Below are positions 39,290-51,038 of a stretch of 64,000 nucleotides of DNA, one piece after another. The stretch is taken from positions 21,694,126-21,758,125 of the forward strand of contig JAULJL010000024.1 of assembly GCA_030761205.1 (NCBI GenBank). Reading direction: 5' to 3'. The position numbers and the translations under genes are program-made. Position 1 is the first letter of the stretch. Each line of letters begins with the position of its first letter. The stretch comes from Fremontodendron californicum (taxonomy: Eukaryota > Streptophyta > Magnoliopsida > Malvales > Malvaceae). The notes under the pieces were generated by a model. That model did not search any database and was not told where the DNA came from. It was given only the letters and a program-made list of their open reading frames with translations.

Positions 39290-39760
39290 GAAAATTGTGC
39301 TCGAAGGTCTTAAAAATTATGCCCAGAGGTCTTAAAATGGTGCCCGAAGGTCTTAAAAATAGTGTCCAGAGGCCTTACCCGTGATTTGAAAAATTATGCC
39401 TGAAGGTTTTAAAAATGGTGCCCAAAGGTCTTAAAAATGGTGTCTGAAGGCCTTACCCATGATTTGAAAAAAATTTCCCGAAGGTCTTAAAATTATGGTC
39501 CCCGAAGGTCTTAAAAATGGTGCCCTAAGGCCTTACCCGTGATTTGAAAAATTATGTCCGAAGGTCTTAAAAATGGTGCCCGAAGGCCTTACCCGTGATT
39601 GAAAAATTAAGCCCGAAGGTCTTAAAAAAAATGGTGCCCGAAGGTCTTAAAAATGGTGCCCGAAGGCCTTACCCGTGATTTGAAAAATTGTGCCCGAAGG
39701 TCTTAAAAATGGTGCCCGAAGGTCTTAAAAATAGTGCCCGAAGGCCTTACCCATGATGAA
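39290..39760. repeat. GCCCGAAGGTCTTAAAAATG tandem array in the 3' UTR
   Basis: Units of about 22-23 bp are grouped with a spacer, GGCCTTACCCGTGATTTG, into higher-order units of about 55-80 bp. Roughly 17 basic units are present. The outer copy has the unrelated 63-bp repeat at the corresponding place. Confidence 0.85.
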
Positions 39761-39960
39761 AATACCTTGACGACAGTCTCAAGGCTCGACTCATTTGATA
39801 AACATAATGAATTCGATTTAAAACAAAAGGAAATACCTCGATGGTGATCTCAAGGCTCGACTCATTTGATAAAACAGAATGAATTCGATTTAAAACAAAA
39901 GGAAATACCTCGACGGTGGTCTCGGGGTTCTTCTCATTTGAGAAGCAGAACGACTTCGAT
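39761..39960. repeat. ~75 bp tandem repeat, about 2.5 copies
   Basis: The unit contains AATACCTCGA, GGTCTCAAGGCTCGACTC and GAATTCGATTTAAAACAAAA. One unit is also present singly in the outer copy (about 32735). Confidence 0.75.
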
Positions 39961-41461
39961 TTGGGAAGCCAAAGTTTTCTTGATTCCTGCAGTGTTAGCT
40001 AAATGCAATGATGAGAATGACATGCTTTGCAAATGCTTGTATGTTTCCTGATGATGAATGCAATCAAATGACTGTGTCATGATTTCTAATCCATGGTTTC
40101 TTTGAGGTCCACAGATTATCTGACTTCATGACGGAGTCTTCAATTGTTCACTGATGCCCCACATAAAGAACCCTTTACTCAAGATAATTTGTCAAACAGT
40201 CCCAGTTTCTAACTTCGTTGAAATTCACAAATTTCTGACTTCATGACGGAGTCTCTCACACATTCATTATTTTCCTTTTCCTGGTGAATTTTCCATCAGG
40301 ATTAGTGGTTTCCAAACTTTTTCTAAGATTTAGTTCTATTCCTTAGTAATACTTTTAAACTCCCTTTTATTTTAAAAATTTATGTTTACTAATCATCATT
40401 CCATTTTAAAATAAACAAAATGTAATCTCAAAAAATATATGAAAGAAAGTATGAAACAAGCCAATGTCATAAAAGAATAACAAGAATTTATTGCAACAAA
40501 TGTTTTTAAATGGTAAAAGTGAATATCAAGGATATAAGAAACAAATGTAAAGTTATAGGTTGTTGATGCCACGGATGCGGAATATCTTGGGCCCCTCATT
40601 TTTCAAATCATCTAAAATTTCTCTTGAATGAACAATTCACTTAGGTAATCCCTCAGCTTCCGTAGTTAGGTTAGACTGGTTTTTCCCCTTTCCTCTGATT
40701 TTCAAATACTTTCTCCCCCTTTACACGGAGCATTGACTCAAACCTTAATCAGTACTTGAGCCACCCTTTGCGGGTTTTCAACTCAGGTGTCCCCCATTCG
40801 GTATTAAGTCGCCCTTTGCGGGTTTTCGGCTTAAACCTCTCCTTTTTTTTACCATGCATTTGAGAATCCTAAATGCTTCCAAGGTAAAAATGTCAATTCA
40901 AAAGATTGGATGAATTCTGAGAAAAACCTTTCAAATTAAATATCCATGCTTGATCAAAATAGACTTTTAAAGTACGTAATGTAGGCCAAGGTTCAGGTTT
41001 AGAAGGAAAGGATAAAATAGGCCCAAAATATGTTTAAGGGTAATTGGATCAAGGATCATTTCCTGGGGAGAATTCATTCTTGAAACATTTGTCCCCCTTT
41101 TTTGGACTTTTTTTTTTGCTGGCTTTCATTTGCCATTCTTTGATTTCACATTTTCCAATGGCTCTCTCTCTTTTCTTTTTTTTGCCATGACTTTTTTGAT
41201 TATTTTTCCTCGTATTTTCCTTCTAGTGTAGAAGGTGATCCTTGATCAGGTTTTCAACGAAAGAAATAATTCCTAAGGCTCAAAGGGGTGACTAGGGATA
41301 ATTTCTTTTTAGTGAAGGGAATATGAAAGATGACCATTCATCATATCAAGCATGCATATTCTCTTTGAAAAGCAATTCTCAGGGGAGATAAATATATAGA
41401 ATTTCCATTTCTATACTTCAAATCATTCAAATTCCCATGTGCATAGCATCACACATTTTTT
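39961..41461 (-). other. 3' untranslated region of the 24.3 kb Ogre
   Basis: Non-coding between integrase and the tandem repeats. The part at about 40900-41400 is clearly homologous to 59930-60600 of the outer copy (shared GTAGGCCAAGGTT, AAGGATCATTTCCTG, GATCCTTGATCAGG). Short open frames here are not genes. Confidence 0.7.
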
Positions 41462-42659
41462 TTAAGCATAATACTTCTTCAGTTCATCAACATTCATGGG
41501 ATATCTAAAATCATCCCCGTCCATCCGAGTTAGAATCAATGCTTCTCCAGAAAAAGCTATTTTTACCACATAGGGTCCTTCCCAATTTGGAGCCCATTTT
41601 CTTCCCGGATCTTTCACTATGGGGAGAGTTTTCCTCAGTACCAACTCTCCTTCTTGGAACTGTCTGGGTCGAACCTTCTTGTTATGGGCTTGAATCATCC
41701 TTTTCTGATACAACTGCCTGTGACAAATTGCCTTCAATCTTTTCTCCTCGAAGAGATTCAGCTGTTCATAACGAGCTCTAACCCATTCTGTCTTTTCTAG
41801 GCCAACCTCCATCAAAACCCGAAGTGAAGGAATCTCAACTTCAATAGGTAACACTGCTTCCATACCATATACCAAAGAAAACGGCGTTGCCCCTATAGAT
41901 GTGCGAATCAAAATGTGATATGCGTGAAGAGCAAATGGCAAGATCTCATGCCAATCCTTGTACACATCAGTCATCTTCTCGACAATCTTCTTGATGTTTT
42001 TGTTGGCTACCTCTACTGCCCCATTCATCTTCGGACGATAAGGTGCTGAAATTGATGTGTGGTCTTGAACTGAGTACATACCTCTCTCATCATCTTATTA
42101 TTCAGATTGAGAGCATTATCTGAAATAATTCTTGCTGGCAATCCATATCGACATATGATTTCCTTCTTAACAAATTTGCATACCACCGACTTCGTTACAT
42201 TCGTATAAGAAGCAGCTTCCACCCACTTTGTGAAATAGTCTATGGCCACCAGGATTAAACGATGTGCATTTGAAGCTTTCGGGGTAATTGGCCCAATCAT
42301 ATCCATTCCCCACATTGAAAATGGCCATGGTGCAGCCATGACATGCAATGGCGATGGCGGTACATGGATCTTATCTGCATATATCTGCATTTATGGCACT
42401 TTCGGGGATAACTGATACAATCTCCTTCCATCGTCAGCCAATAATATCCTGCCCTTATAATCTGCTTAGCAAGCATGTGACCATTAGCATGGGTGCCACA
42501 TATCCCTTCATGGAGTTCCTCTATGATTCTTCGAGCTTCGGTAGACCCGACACATCTTAACAGGACCTGATCTTTCCCTTTCTTGTAGAGAATCTCACTG
42601 TCTAGAACAAAACCCATTGCTTGCCTTCTCAGAGTTCTCTTGTCGTTTTCTGTTGCCCG
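41462..42659 (-). pseudogene. Ogre integrase, broken
   Basis: The N-terminal zinc-binding part is visible as GICGTHANGH with KCHKC (about 42400-42540). The catalytic core shows the first Asp in GMDMIGP (codon 42301-42303), the second in ISDNALN (42118-42120) and the Glu in GAVEVANK (42011-42013), so the DDE triad is present but spread over three frames. The C-terminal part has DPGRKWAPNWEGPYVV, the GPY/F module of Ty3/gypsy integrases. Frame breaks lie near 42390 and 42070. The pol stop is at 41462. Confidence 0.85.
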
Positions 42660-43328
42660 TTTTGGATACTATTGACTCTTGATGTACTGCAAGATGTCAT
42701 TGTACCAAGGGAGACCATCTGCTTCTTCTTCAATACTCAAGCAGTGGGCAGGAGACTCATTTATGCTCGTCTTGATCGGCACAACTTTCGCCCCTTTATT
42801 CACTTTAAACATTGATGACAAAGTAGCCAGAGCATCCGCCATCCAGTTTTCTTCTCGGGGGAAGTAATTGAAACTTACTTCTTCAAACACCTCTAATAAA
42901 CTTAGTATGAGTTCTCGGTATCGGATTAACTTTGCATCTCGGGTTTTCCATTCTCCCCGCAATTGGTATATCACTAAGACTGAGTCTCCGAAAACTTCTA
43001 AAACTTTGATTTTTCTATCCACTGTTGTACGAAGGCCCATAATACAGGCCTCATACTCAACCGTATTGTTTGTACAATCAAAATCCAATCTGCCGATGAA
43101 GGGATAATAATATTCTTCTAGGAATATGAGCACTGCACCAATTTTGTGCCCCATGGCATTGGATGCCCCGCCAAAATACATCTTCCATATTTTCTTCTTC
43201 GGGGGAACCTCATCCGCTTGCGAAACATACATCAAATCTTTATCTGGTAAATCAAAGTTCAAAGGCTCATAATCTTCCACCGCCCGACTTCCTAAAAATT
43301 CAGCCACTGCACTGCCCTTGATAGCTTT
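42660..43328 (-). pseudogene. Second (archaeal-type) RNase H, catalytic Asp lost
   Basis: WKMYFGGASNAMG, TVEYEAC, FGDSVLVIYQ and NWMADALA form the four acidic blocks of an RNase H fold. In this lineage the first block normally reads F-D-G-A-S; here the Asp codon (43170-43172) is Gly. A second RNase H between the first and the integrase is a known trait of the Tat/Ogre branch. A stop lies at 42669, in the same frame as the integrase start. Confidence 0.8.
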
Positions 43329-43675
43329 CTAACTCACATATACAATGTCGTATTCTGACAACAAAAACTGCCATCTTGCCGTCCTCCCTGACAAAGAAGG
43401 TGCTTCCAACATGTACTTGATTGGATCTAGCTTGGTGATCAACCACGTTGTGTGGTACAACATGTACTTTCGGAGTCTTCGAGCAGTCCAAGCTAAGACA
43501 CAGCACAGCTTTTCTACCGACGAATATTTCAACTCATAATCTGTGAACTTCTTGCTGAGGTAGTAAACCACCTATTCTTTCTTTCCAGTCTCATAAAGCT
43601 GCCCTAAAACACAACCCATGGATCTCTCAAATATTGATAGATACAATATCATTGGTTTATCCGGAGCCGGTGGCA
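43329..43675 (-). pseudogene. Ogre RNase H (first, retroviral type), partial
   Basis: VYYLSKKFTDYELKYSSVEK and ARRLRKYMLYHTTW belong to the RNase H that follows reverse transcriptase in Ty3/gypsy elements. A frame break separates it from the reverse transcriptase at about 43670. A stop after IVYVS (43329) interrupts the join to the second RNase H in the same frame. Confidence 0.8.
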
Positions 43676-44918
43676 TTAATACTGGTGGGTTGATAGATAA
43701 TGCTTAACCTTTTCAAAAGCAATCTGACACCCTTCATCCCACTCTTCTGGATCACGTTTTCGAAGTAACTTAAATATTGGATCACATTTATCGGTTAACT
43801 GAGAAATAAACCGAGCAATGTAATTCAATCTCCCCAGAAAACCTCTTACTTCCTTTTGAGTACGTGGAGGTGGCAAATTCTTGATGGCCTTCACTTTATC
43901 CGGATCAATCTCAATTCCCTTTTTGCTAACAACAAAACCCAACAATTTCCTCGAAGTGACTCCAAAAGTGCATTTTGTCGGGTTTAGCTTGAGTTTAAAC
44001 TTTCTTAGTCTTTCAAAGAGTTTCCTAAGATTCGCAATATGCTCCTCTTCTCCTTGTGACTTTGCAATCATATCATCAACATAAACCTCAATTCCCTTAT
44101 GCATCATGTCATGAAACAAGGTCACCATGGTTTTCTGATACGTTGCCCCAGCATTCTTCAACCCAAAAGGCATTACCTTGTAGCAGAATGTTCCCCACAT
44201 TATAACAAATATGGTTTTCTCCATATCTTTCGGTGCCATCTTAATCTGGTTATATCTCGAGAATCCATCCATGAAAGAAAACAAGGAACTCTTCGCCATA
44301 TTATCCACCAAAGTATCAATGTGGGGCAAAGGGAAATTATCTTTAGGACTGGCCTTGTTCAAATCTCGGTAATCGACGCACATACGCACCTTGCCATCCT
44401 TTTTTGGAACTGGAACAATTTTTGCCACCCATTCAGAATATTTTGCCACCTCTAAGAATCCAGCATCAAACTGCCTCTTCACCTTCTCTTTTGCCTTTAA
44501 CAGCATGTCTGGCCTCATTCTTCTCAACTTTTGCTGAATTGGCTTGCACTCTGGCCTTAAAGGGAGCTTATGAACCACAATGTCTGGATCCAAACCCAGC
44601 ATGTCTTGGTATGACCATGCAAATACATCTACATATTCCCGGAGCAAGGCTATCAATTCACCCTTTATAGATGACAACAATGTAGTCCCAATTTTAACCT
44701 CTTTTATCTCCTCACTACTTCCCAAATTTAACAATTCCAATAGCTCCTCATGAGGAAGTACTTCTTTCTCTTCTTTTTCTATTTTTCTTAATAAGTCCGG
44801 AGGTAGATCATAATCCTCAATATCTTCATCGGCCTCAAACTCACCTGTGCAAATGGGTCTCTCAAAATCAATTTCAGAATTACTGATAGGAAAGTCCTCA
44901 TATTCCGTATCCGTACAC
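43676..44918 (-). pseudogene. Ogre reverse transcriptase (exon 2 of pol)
   Basis: An open frame of over 410 codons after the intron. An acidic linker (DTEYEDFPISN, DLPPDLLRKIEKEEKE) leads to the polymerase: VPVPKKDGKVRMCVDYRDLN, then FPLPHIDTLVD, MPFGLKNAGATYQ, the catalytic YVDD (44072-44083) and FLGRLNYIARFI. DGFSRYNQI has Arg where Gly is usual. The core is otherwise intact and the frame stays open to 43676, so this is the best preserved part of the element. The Met-start version of this frame (45010) begins within the intron and is not the real start. Confidence 0.9.
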
Positions 44919-45093
44919 CTGTAAATAGGTGGGGAAGAAACAATATAGGAAAACATATATACAATCGAAGCAAAATAAATAGCATAAATGAAATAATATG
45001 GACACATCAATATGAAGGAAATGCATCATGTTTCTTAATATCTTCGGGCAAAGATATTTAAGATTTGTTTAAAAGCATTACGTTGGAATAGAC
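44919..45093 (-). other. GT-AG intron between protease and reverse transcriptase
   Basis: The minus strand reads TTTTCAG then GTCTATTCC (donor) and CTATTTACAG then GTGTACGG (acceptor), a 175-nt interval. Upstream and downstream frames are offset by one; removing 175 nt brings them into phase across an Arg codon. Without splicing the upstream frame stops at 45078. Ogre elements are known to splice an intron at exactly this place. Confidence 0.85.
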
Positions 45094-46417
45094 CTGAAAA
45101 CTATGGGCAGCTCGGTTGCACTCCTATTGGTTAGTCTATGTATTGGTGGACAAGGTCGCACTATCCAGTTAGTATTCTCTCTTTCAATTCTTTCTTCCCC
45201 AGTCGTGTAGATCTCCATATCATACATCTGTTCATCCTTATTCATCTGGAATCTCTCGAAGGCTTGCTTGATCATTACGAGCACATCATCAGAATTCTTT
45301 TCTCCGAACAGAGAACCGGTTGAACGAAAGCTGTGAAGGATAGGTGGGAATGTCATAGGCTCCCACCCAATATCCATACCCGTAAGACGAGCCATTCTCA
45401 TTCGTCGGTTCTTTTCAACTTGTTTTGTTTTCTCATGGGCCTTCAGAAGATACCCTAGGCCAACCGATCTTTCTTTCCCACTACTTCCATTAGCCATCCC
45501 GTGAAGATATTTTTCGAGACCTTTTCAAGCCCTGCAGCCCTTTCCCACGGTAGTTCTTACCCCTAGCCTTGTGTTCTTGAACAACCTTGGTTTTGGAATT
45601 TTTCGCCCTTCAACGATGAAAACTGCATTTACGAATTCCAAAGACCGAAAGAAACATTCTATGGCATCTTCATTGGGTTCAACATAAGGATATCCAGTAG
45701 ATGTAGAGGCTATTACATCCTCTTCTCCTGATACAGTGACCAAACGCCCCTCTATCACAAATTTTAGCTTTTGGTGGAGAGATGAAGGTACAGCCCCTGC
45801 TGAATGTATCAACGGCCTTCCCAACAGGCAATTATAGGATGGATTAATATCCATGACCTGAAAGTTCACTGTATAGGTGCATGGGCCTATCTCCAGAGAA
45901 ACCTCAATAGTTCTCATTACATCTCTCCTGGTACCATCAAAGGCTCTGACCACCGTGCAGCTTGGCAGCATATAAAAAATATCCACTGGCAATTTGGACA
46001 AGGTTGCTAAGGGCATCACATTTAATAAAGAACCATTATCCAAAAGGACTCTTGGTAATATGTGCCCCTTGCAAGTGATAGTTATGTGAAGAGCCTTTGT
46101 TGACCCAATACCATTGGGTGGTATTTTCTCATAACTGAAATATATATGGTCGTCTACCGTGATGTTTCCCACCAGCCTGTCTAGTTTTTCTATCGATATG
46201 TTGTTAGCCACATATGCCTGATTCAACACTCTCAACAGGGCATTTCTGTGTGGTTCCGAATTCAAAAGCAAAGATAAGATTGAAATTCTAGTTGGTTGAA
46301 GTTTCAGTTGCTCAACCACGCTATACTCACTATGTTTTATGAATTTTAAAACTCGCAGGCTTCCTTCTCATTCACCGGCTCTTTTATTCTGTTTACCGGG
46401 GCTGACCCCCTTTCTAC
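45094..46417 (-). pseudogene. Ogre aspartic protease and linker (exon 1)
   Basis: The protease active site is LLDNGSLLNVMP, with DNGS at 46029-46040. The flap and second half follow (FDGTRRDV, VMDINPSYNCLLGRP, then IHSAGAVPSSLHQKLKF). After a single in-frame TGA at 45525 the same frame continues through KERSVGLGYLL and ARLTGM to the intron donor. A one-base loss near 46350 separates it from gag. It cleaves the polyprotein in related elements; here it is inactive through the stop and frameshift. Confidence 0.85.
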
Positions 46418-48715
46418 TTATTTTGAAAAATCCATCTCAATACGGATTGGTTCAGCTGCTTTCTTCCCTTTGTCCATTCCTCTATCTTTTCCTGTTAACC
46501 CCTGTTCAACACCCTCAGGAGCATAACACCTTCCACTTCGTGTTAAATGCCCCACACCTGTGATATCTTGCGGACTCGAAGACCCAGGCATAACCATGTT
46601 GCAGTCGTATTTCCATGGTGCAGCTTTGTTTTTCTTGTATGAAAAGGAAACAGACAAATCAACGATTAACTTAGGTGCACTTTCCTCAATGACTGGCATA
46701 ACTTTCTCCTCTGGTTCATTATAATAGATGATCAAGGGTCTTCCTATCCCGTAGCCAGGTGCATTCTCAATAACCTCTACTTCTTCCTCTGTCTCCTCGT
46801 AAAATTGGGCCTCCCCATTATCTATCATCTTTTGGACTTTAGCCAGAAAATCCCCGCAATCCTGTATGATATGACCTCCACACTTATGGAACGGGCACCA
46901 ATTCTGCACCCTCTTTGTAAGCATTTTTAAACTGTTTGCATCCCCCACCATTCCTGCCTTGACCATCTCGACCCATACTATTAACATTAGAGTCTTCACT
47001 TCCCTGGCATCCATTTTTACCCTTCTGACTTCCCCTATCCATACTGTATTTACCCGATTCTTCGTATGATCTGGCAATGGGTTTCCTGCTATATTCGGCC
47101 CATTCTTTGCTCCAAACTTCACAACTCCGGCGTTGATCAGGCTTTGGACTTTCTTTTTAAATGCCAGGCAATCTTCAGTCGAGTGTCCTTGAATTCTTGC
47201 ATGGTACGCACAGTTAGTATTTGCATTGTGCCACCTTGGATATGGCAGTGTCAATGGTTTGAGGTATAGGTGCAACAAGTTGACCCTGCAACAGTTTGGG
47301 ATATAGCTCACCATAGGTGGTAGGAATCGGATCAAATTAGGGTTTTTGATCGTTCTTTGGTGAATGTTGGTCATTGCGCCCGGCTCCCTGAGTGTTTGGG
47401 ACAGTGTTTTAGGGAAGGTTTATCTGTGGGGATATGCCAGTTGGAAACAGCTGTTGTGGTATATTGGTATAAGGGAAGGGATTTGGGTAAGGTGGTTCAC
47501 ATTGGGGTAATAAGGATTATACCTCGGTAAGGTGTTAGGGTGTAGCAGGTGCATAAGATGTGGTAGGAGTATAGGGCCTTGGTGGTGTATATGGTGTGGG
47601 AGGTGTAAATGGGTATTGGTTGATACTAACTGCGTGGGTCTCCTCTTTTTTCTTGGCTGAGAATACCTTTTTCGGAGTAGAAAACTCTCCCTTTTCCATT
47701 TTCCCATTCTTAATGGCCGACTCTATCATCTCCCCAGATATTACCATGTCTGCAAAGTCCTTGGTGGCACTCCCCACCAATTTATCATAATACGGTGCTT
47801 TCAAGGTATTGATGAAAAGCACTGTAGTTTCTTTGCTAGTTAAAAGGGGTTGCACTTGTGTGGCCAGATCCCTCCACCTTTACGAGTATTCTTTGAAACA
47901 CTCAGTGGTCCTCTTTTCCATGTTCTGTAGCGACAACCTATCAGGTACCATATCAGATACATGCTTATAATATTCCATGAAAGCCTTGGCTAAATCTGTC
48001 CATGAACGAATCTTGGTATGACTCAGTTGGTTGTACCATCGGGTTACAGACCCTGTCAAGCTATCTTGGAAACAATGGATAAGCAGTTTCTCATTATCAT
48101 CGTGCCCCATCATTCTATAGCAGTACATGGTTAGATGTGCTGATGGGTTGGTAGTCCCATTATATTTTTCAAAGTCTGGTACTTTGAACTTTGGGGGAAT
48201 TACTAGATTATGCACTAAACTCATTTCTTTGACATCCAGACTACCAAATAACTCTGCCCCTTCAACGACCCTCAGCCTCTCCTCCAGCAGTTGATATTTT
48301 TCTATGATTCTGCCATTTCGACCCTCTTCAGCTCAGTCATCTTTGCTTTTTCCCTTTCAGCTAGTTCCTCAAAGTCTGGAACGTTAACATCATTTGGGTC
48401 AGCTCCCATATTACCCTTTCCGGGAACATAGTTCTGTGTCTCAGTAGCTGACTGGATATAAACATAGGAGGCTGCCCCAATTGGCACCTCTTGGCCCTTT
48501 TGCTGTAAGTTTTTAGGTTGATCCTCTTCAATTACTACCCTTTTCCCGGTGACTGAATTCTCTCCCGGTTCTTTTTGTTTCATCATGGCACTCATCATTT
48601 CCATGATTTTAGTCATCTGTTCTCGTGACTCCTTCTGAGATTTAGCTAACTGTTCCTGCAGTTCCCTTTGAGTTCTTTCCATTCTTTCAATTCTAGCAAG
48701 CTAATCGTTCTCCAT
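46418..48715 (-). pseudogene. Ogre gag, broken
   Basis: It starts MEND at 48715 with a stop at codon 5, followed by a coiled-coil-like segment rich in Gln, Lys and Glu. The capsid-like region has IPPKFKVPDFEKYNGTTNP and FQDSLTGSVTRWYNQL (about 48060-48180), then a Pro-rich stretch (PPTPYTPPRPYTP). Two zinc knuckles of the lineage's CxxH-GHxxxxC form follow: CAYHARIQGHSTEDC (about 47180) and CPFHKCGGHIIQDC (about 46870). Frame breaks occur near 48290 and 47530 and a stop near 47880. Gag forms the cytoplasmic particle that packages the RNA. Confidence 0.85.
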
Positions 48716-49331
48716 AGCTCTGGCTTGAGATCGAGTATTGTAAGGGTGTCGAAAATTCGATTCTTTCTAAGTGCGACCAATTGTACCTTTAGTTTTGAAA
48801 ACCATGAATTAGAATTTATTGACACATCCTTTTTTATGTTTTATAAAAATGAATGAATGACTAAATGTGAATGAATGAATCAAATAAAATGAATAAGTAC
48901 ATGACTACGTATATGAATATGAAAGAATAAATGAATGAACAAGCGAAATGAATAAATGAGTGGTTAAGTGTATGAATATGAATGAATGAACAAGTAAAAG
49001 GAATAAATAAGTGGTTAAGTGTATGAATATGAATAAATATCAAAAAATGAATGATTATAAAAATGAGTAAATGTACGAAGGAACAAACAAAATATATAAA
49101 ATATGAATGCATTTGAAAGTATTGGCCCCGAGATAATTTCAACCGAATGATCTTTCATTGATTTCCTGGAACTAAATACATCACAGATAGAATAAAAGGA
49201 TTACTGCCTAAGATAAGTCCGTAATTCGCCTTTCAAAGTGCTATTACAAAATTAGTCCTATAGTGACTTCCTCGAATCTTGGACTTTCTTTCACAGTCTC
49301 CTTTTGATTGCCCTGCTCTTCAATCTGACCC
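48716..49331 (-). other. ORF1-gag spacer with tandem repeats
   Basis: Non-coding. At about 48880-49110 are three or four ~62 bp units with GTGGTTAAGTGTATGAATAT and GAATGAATGAACAAG. The outer copy has a different repeat at the equivalent place (63110-63500). Confidence 0.65.
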
Positions 49332-51038
49332 CTACTTGTTCACGGCCCCTTGATGCGTCAGCGAAGCATCAACGTGTAAGCTTTCCTTAGCTTGCTTCTT
49401 CAGTTGATTGTCTCGAGCTTCCTCATGCTTCGCTCTCTCTTTCCAATAGATATTCTCATTCTTGAGGTTTTTGACCTCATGCTCCCATTCCCTGGAAGTC
49501 TTGAGGGTCCCCTCAAATATGAGCTCGAAACGGTACCTCTTGTTCTCCAAATGTAATTCTTGAAGATCGCCCTTAGCAGTGTCCCTTTCTCTCTTGATCT
49601 TTTCCTTTTCTCTTTCTCGAGCTGATTCCCTATTTTTCATGTCCTCAAGTTCTTCTTGTAGTCGGGCAATTCCTTGCTCATCTGAGCCTTTTCTTTTTCA
49701 AATTTCGCCCTTGCGATTTCTAGCTTTGACGGCATTTCCCTCGGTAGTGGATTCATGAATTAGACCTCTTCCCATCTGATGTCAACAGCTTATCATTAAC
49801 CCTTAATTCTCTCCATACCAGGTAATCAGGTGTGACGATGTCGGCATATCTGGCCACTTTTATCCGATGAGTTTTCTTCCATGCTTCAATCACTGCCCGC
49901 TCCTTTCCAGAATATTCGTCTTCTCCATAAGTGAACTCTCATGATCCTAGATTATGAGTCACGGGTGTGAATTACCGAGACTCAACCTGTCTTTGCACCA
50001 ACAAAGGTGCATAACTCACAGACCCCCAAATTTCGAGTAGTGGAAACCCCGAGTTATCCCCACATTTGTACATAATCGGCATAGGAACCATCCATGGAGC
50101 TTTCCAAGTCACCATCTCCCCTTTTAGATTCAGGAACATGTTAACCCTTTCTCTTCATCTTCGTCTTCAGGCCAATCATTTTGAAGAAATTTCCTAATCG
50201 AAACTAAAGACTTCATGTACGGTTTGAAGGAAACCTCTTCTATCTTCCAAAAGTGATTTTGAATCCAAATATAAAGGAGTTGTACACACCCCTTGATTCT
50301 CCCTTGTCCTTGCCTTTTGCAAAAATTAAAAGATCGGATAGTTTCATCTAGGATGTCCGGAGATGGGTTGATCATATGTTCCAACTTTTCAAAGAAATCA
50401 AACACAGCTATATTCACATTTCCCAATATCTTCGAGAATATGATTAATCCGTAGATGGCTAGAGCGAAGATGTCTTTGGCTTGTTCTTTGTCGGAATAAC
50501 CCAATATCAATTGTCGAAGAGTTTCCCACGGAATGCATCCATTTTTATGCTTTGTATCCACATGACTCTCAACCCATGTTGTATCCATTCCTGTGATCCT
50601 AGCCACTTTCCTCTTAAAACTTGAAGGTTTCACTTCCTTCAAATGTACCCAATCAGTATTAGGACATTCAATACGTAACAGTGCTGAATATTCTTCAACC
50701 AGTGGGGTCATATCCTCCTTGTTAAAAGTAAAACATCTATAAGCAGGATTCCAAAACTGTACCATAGCCTGAATCAACGCACTATTGACCCGAATCGGAA
50801 TTAAGAGTGCTACATCTCCATATTTCTGAGTGAAGGCTTTTTTCTCTGATACATTCCACTGATTCCAAATGTCAGCTAACCCTCGGAGATTATTCTGTCT
50901 AGAATCCACTTTGACCCTTTCCGACAACACTGACACATAATCTTTCTTCAGGCAATCACCATCCTTCCTCTAATCTTTTTTCGGCCGTGCCCTGACTACT
51001 GCTTGATCTTCTATTACTGAAATAACCTGACACTCCAT
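49332..51038 (-). pseudogene. Ogre ORF1, accessory protein upstream of gag, broken
   Basis: It starts MECQVISVIEDQ at 51038. The well-preserved domain (50936-50130) has VDSRQNNLRGLADIWNQW, LIQAMVQFWNPAYRCFTF, TPLVEEYSALLR, CIPWETLRQLILGY and DIFALAIYGLIIFSKILG, a conserved globular domain widespread in plant genomes through these elements (often annotated as DUF7745). After a frame break near 50135 it continues (MVTWKAPWMVPMP, WGSVSYAPLLVQRQ). It ends in a charged coiled-coil segment (RESAREREKEKIKRERD, 49640-49332) in the first frame. Stops at about 50975 and 50000 break it. ORF1 is characteristic of Ogre; its function is not known. Confidence 0.8.

Noticed and set aside
44099..44670. Two plus-strand frames of 88-118 codons
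   Set aside because: Antisense shadows of the reverse transcriptase.
48861..49142. 93-codon frame rich in Ile, Phe, His
   Set aside because: Derived from GAATGAATGAA-type tandem repeats in the ORF1-gag spacer.
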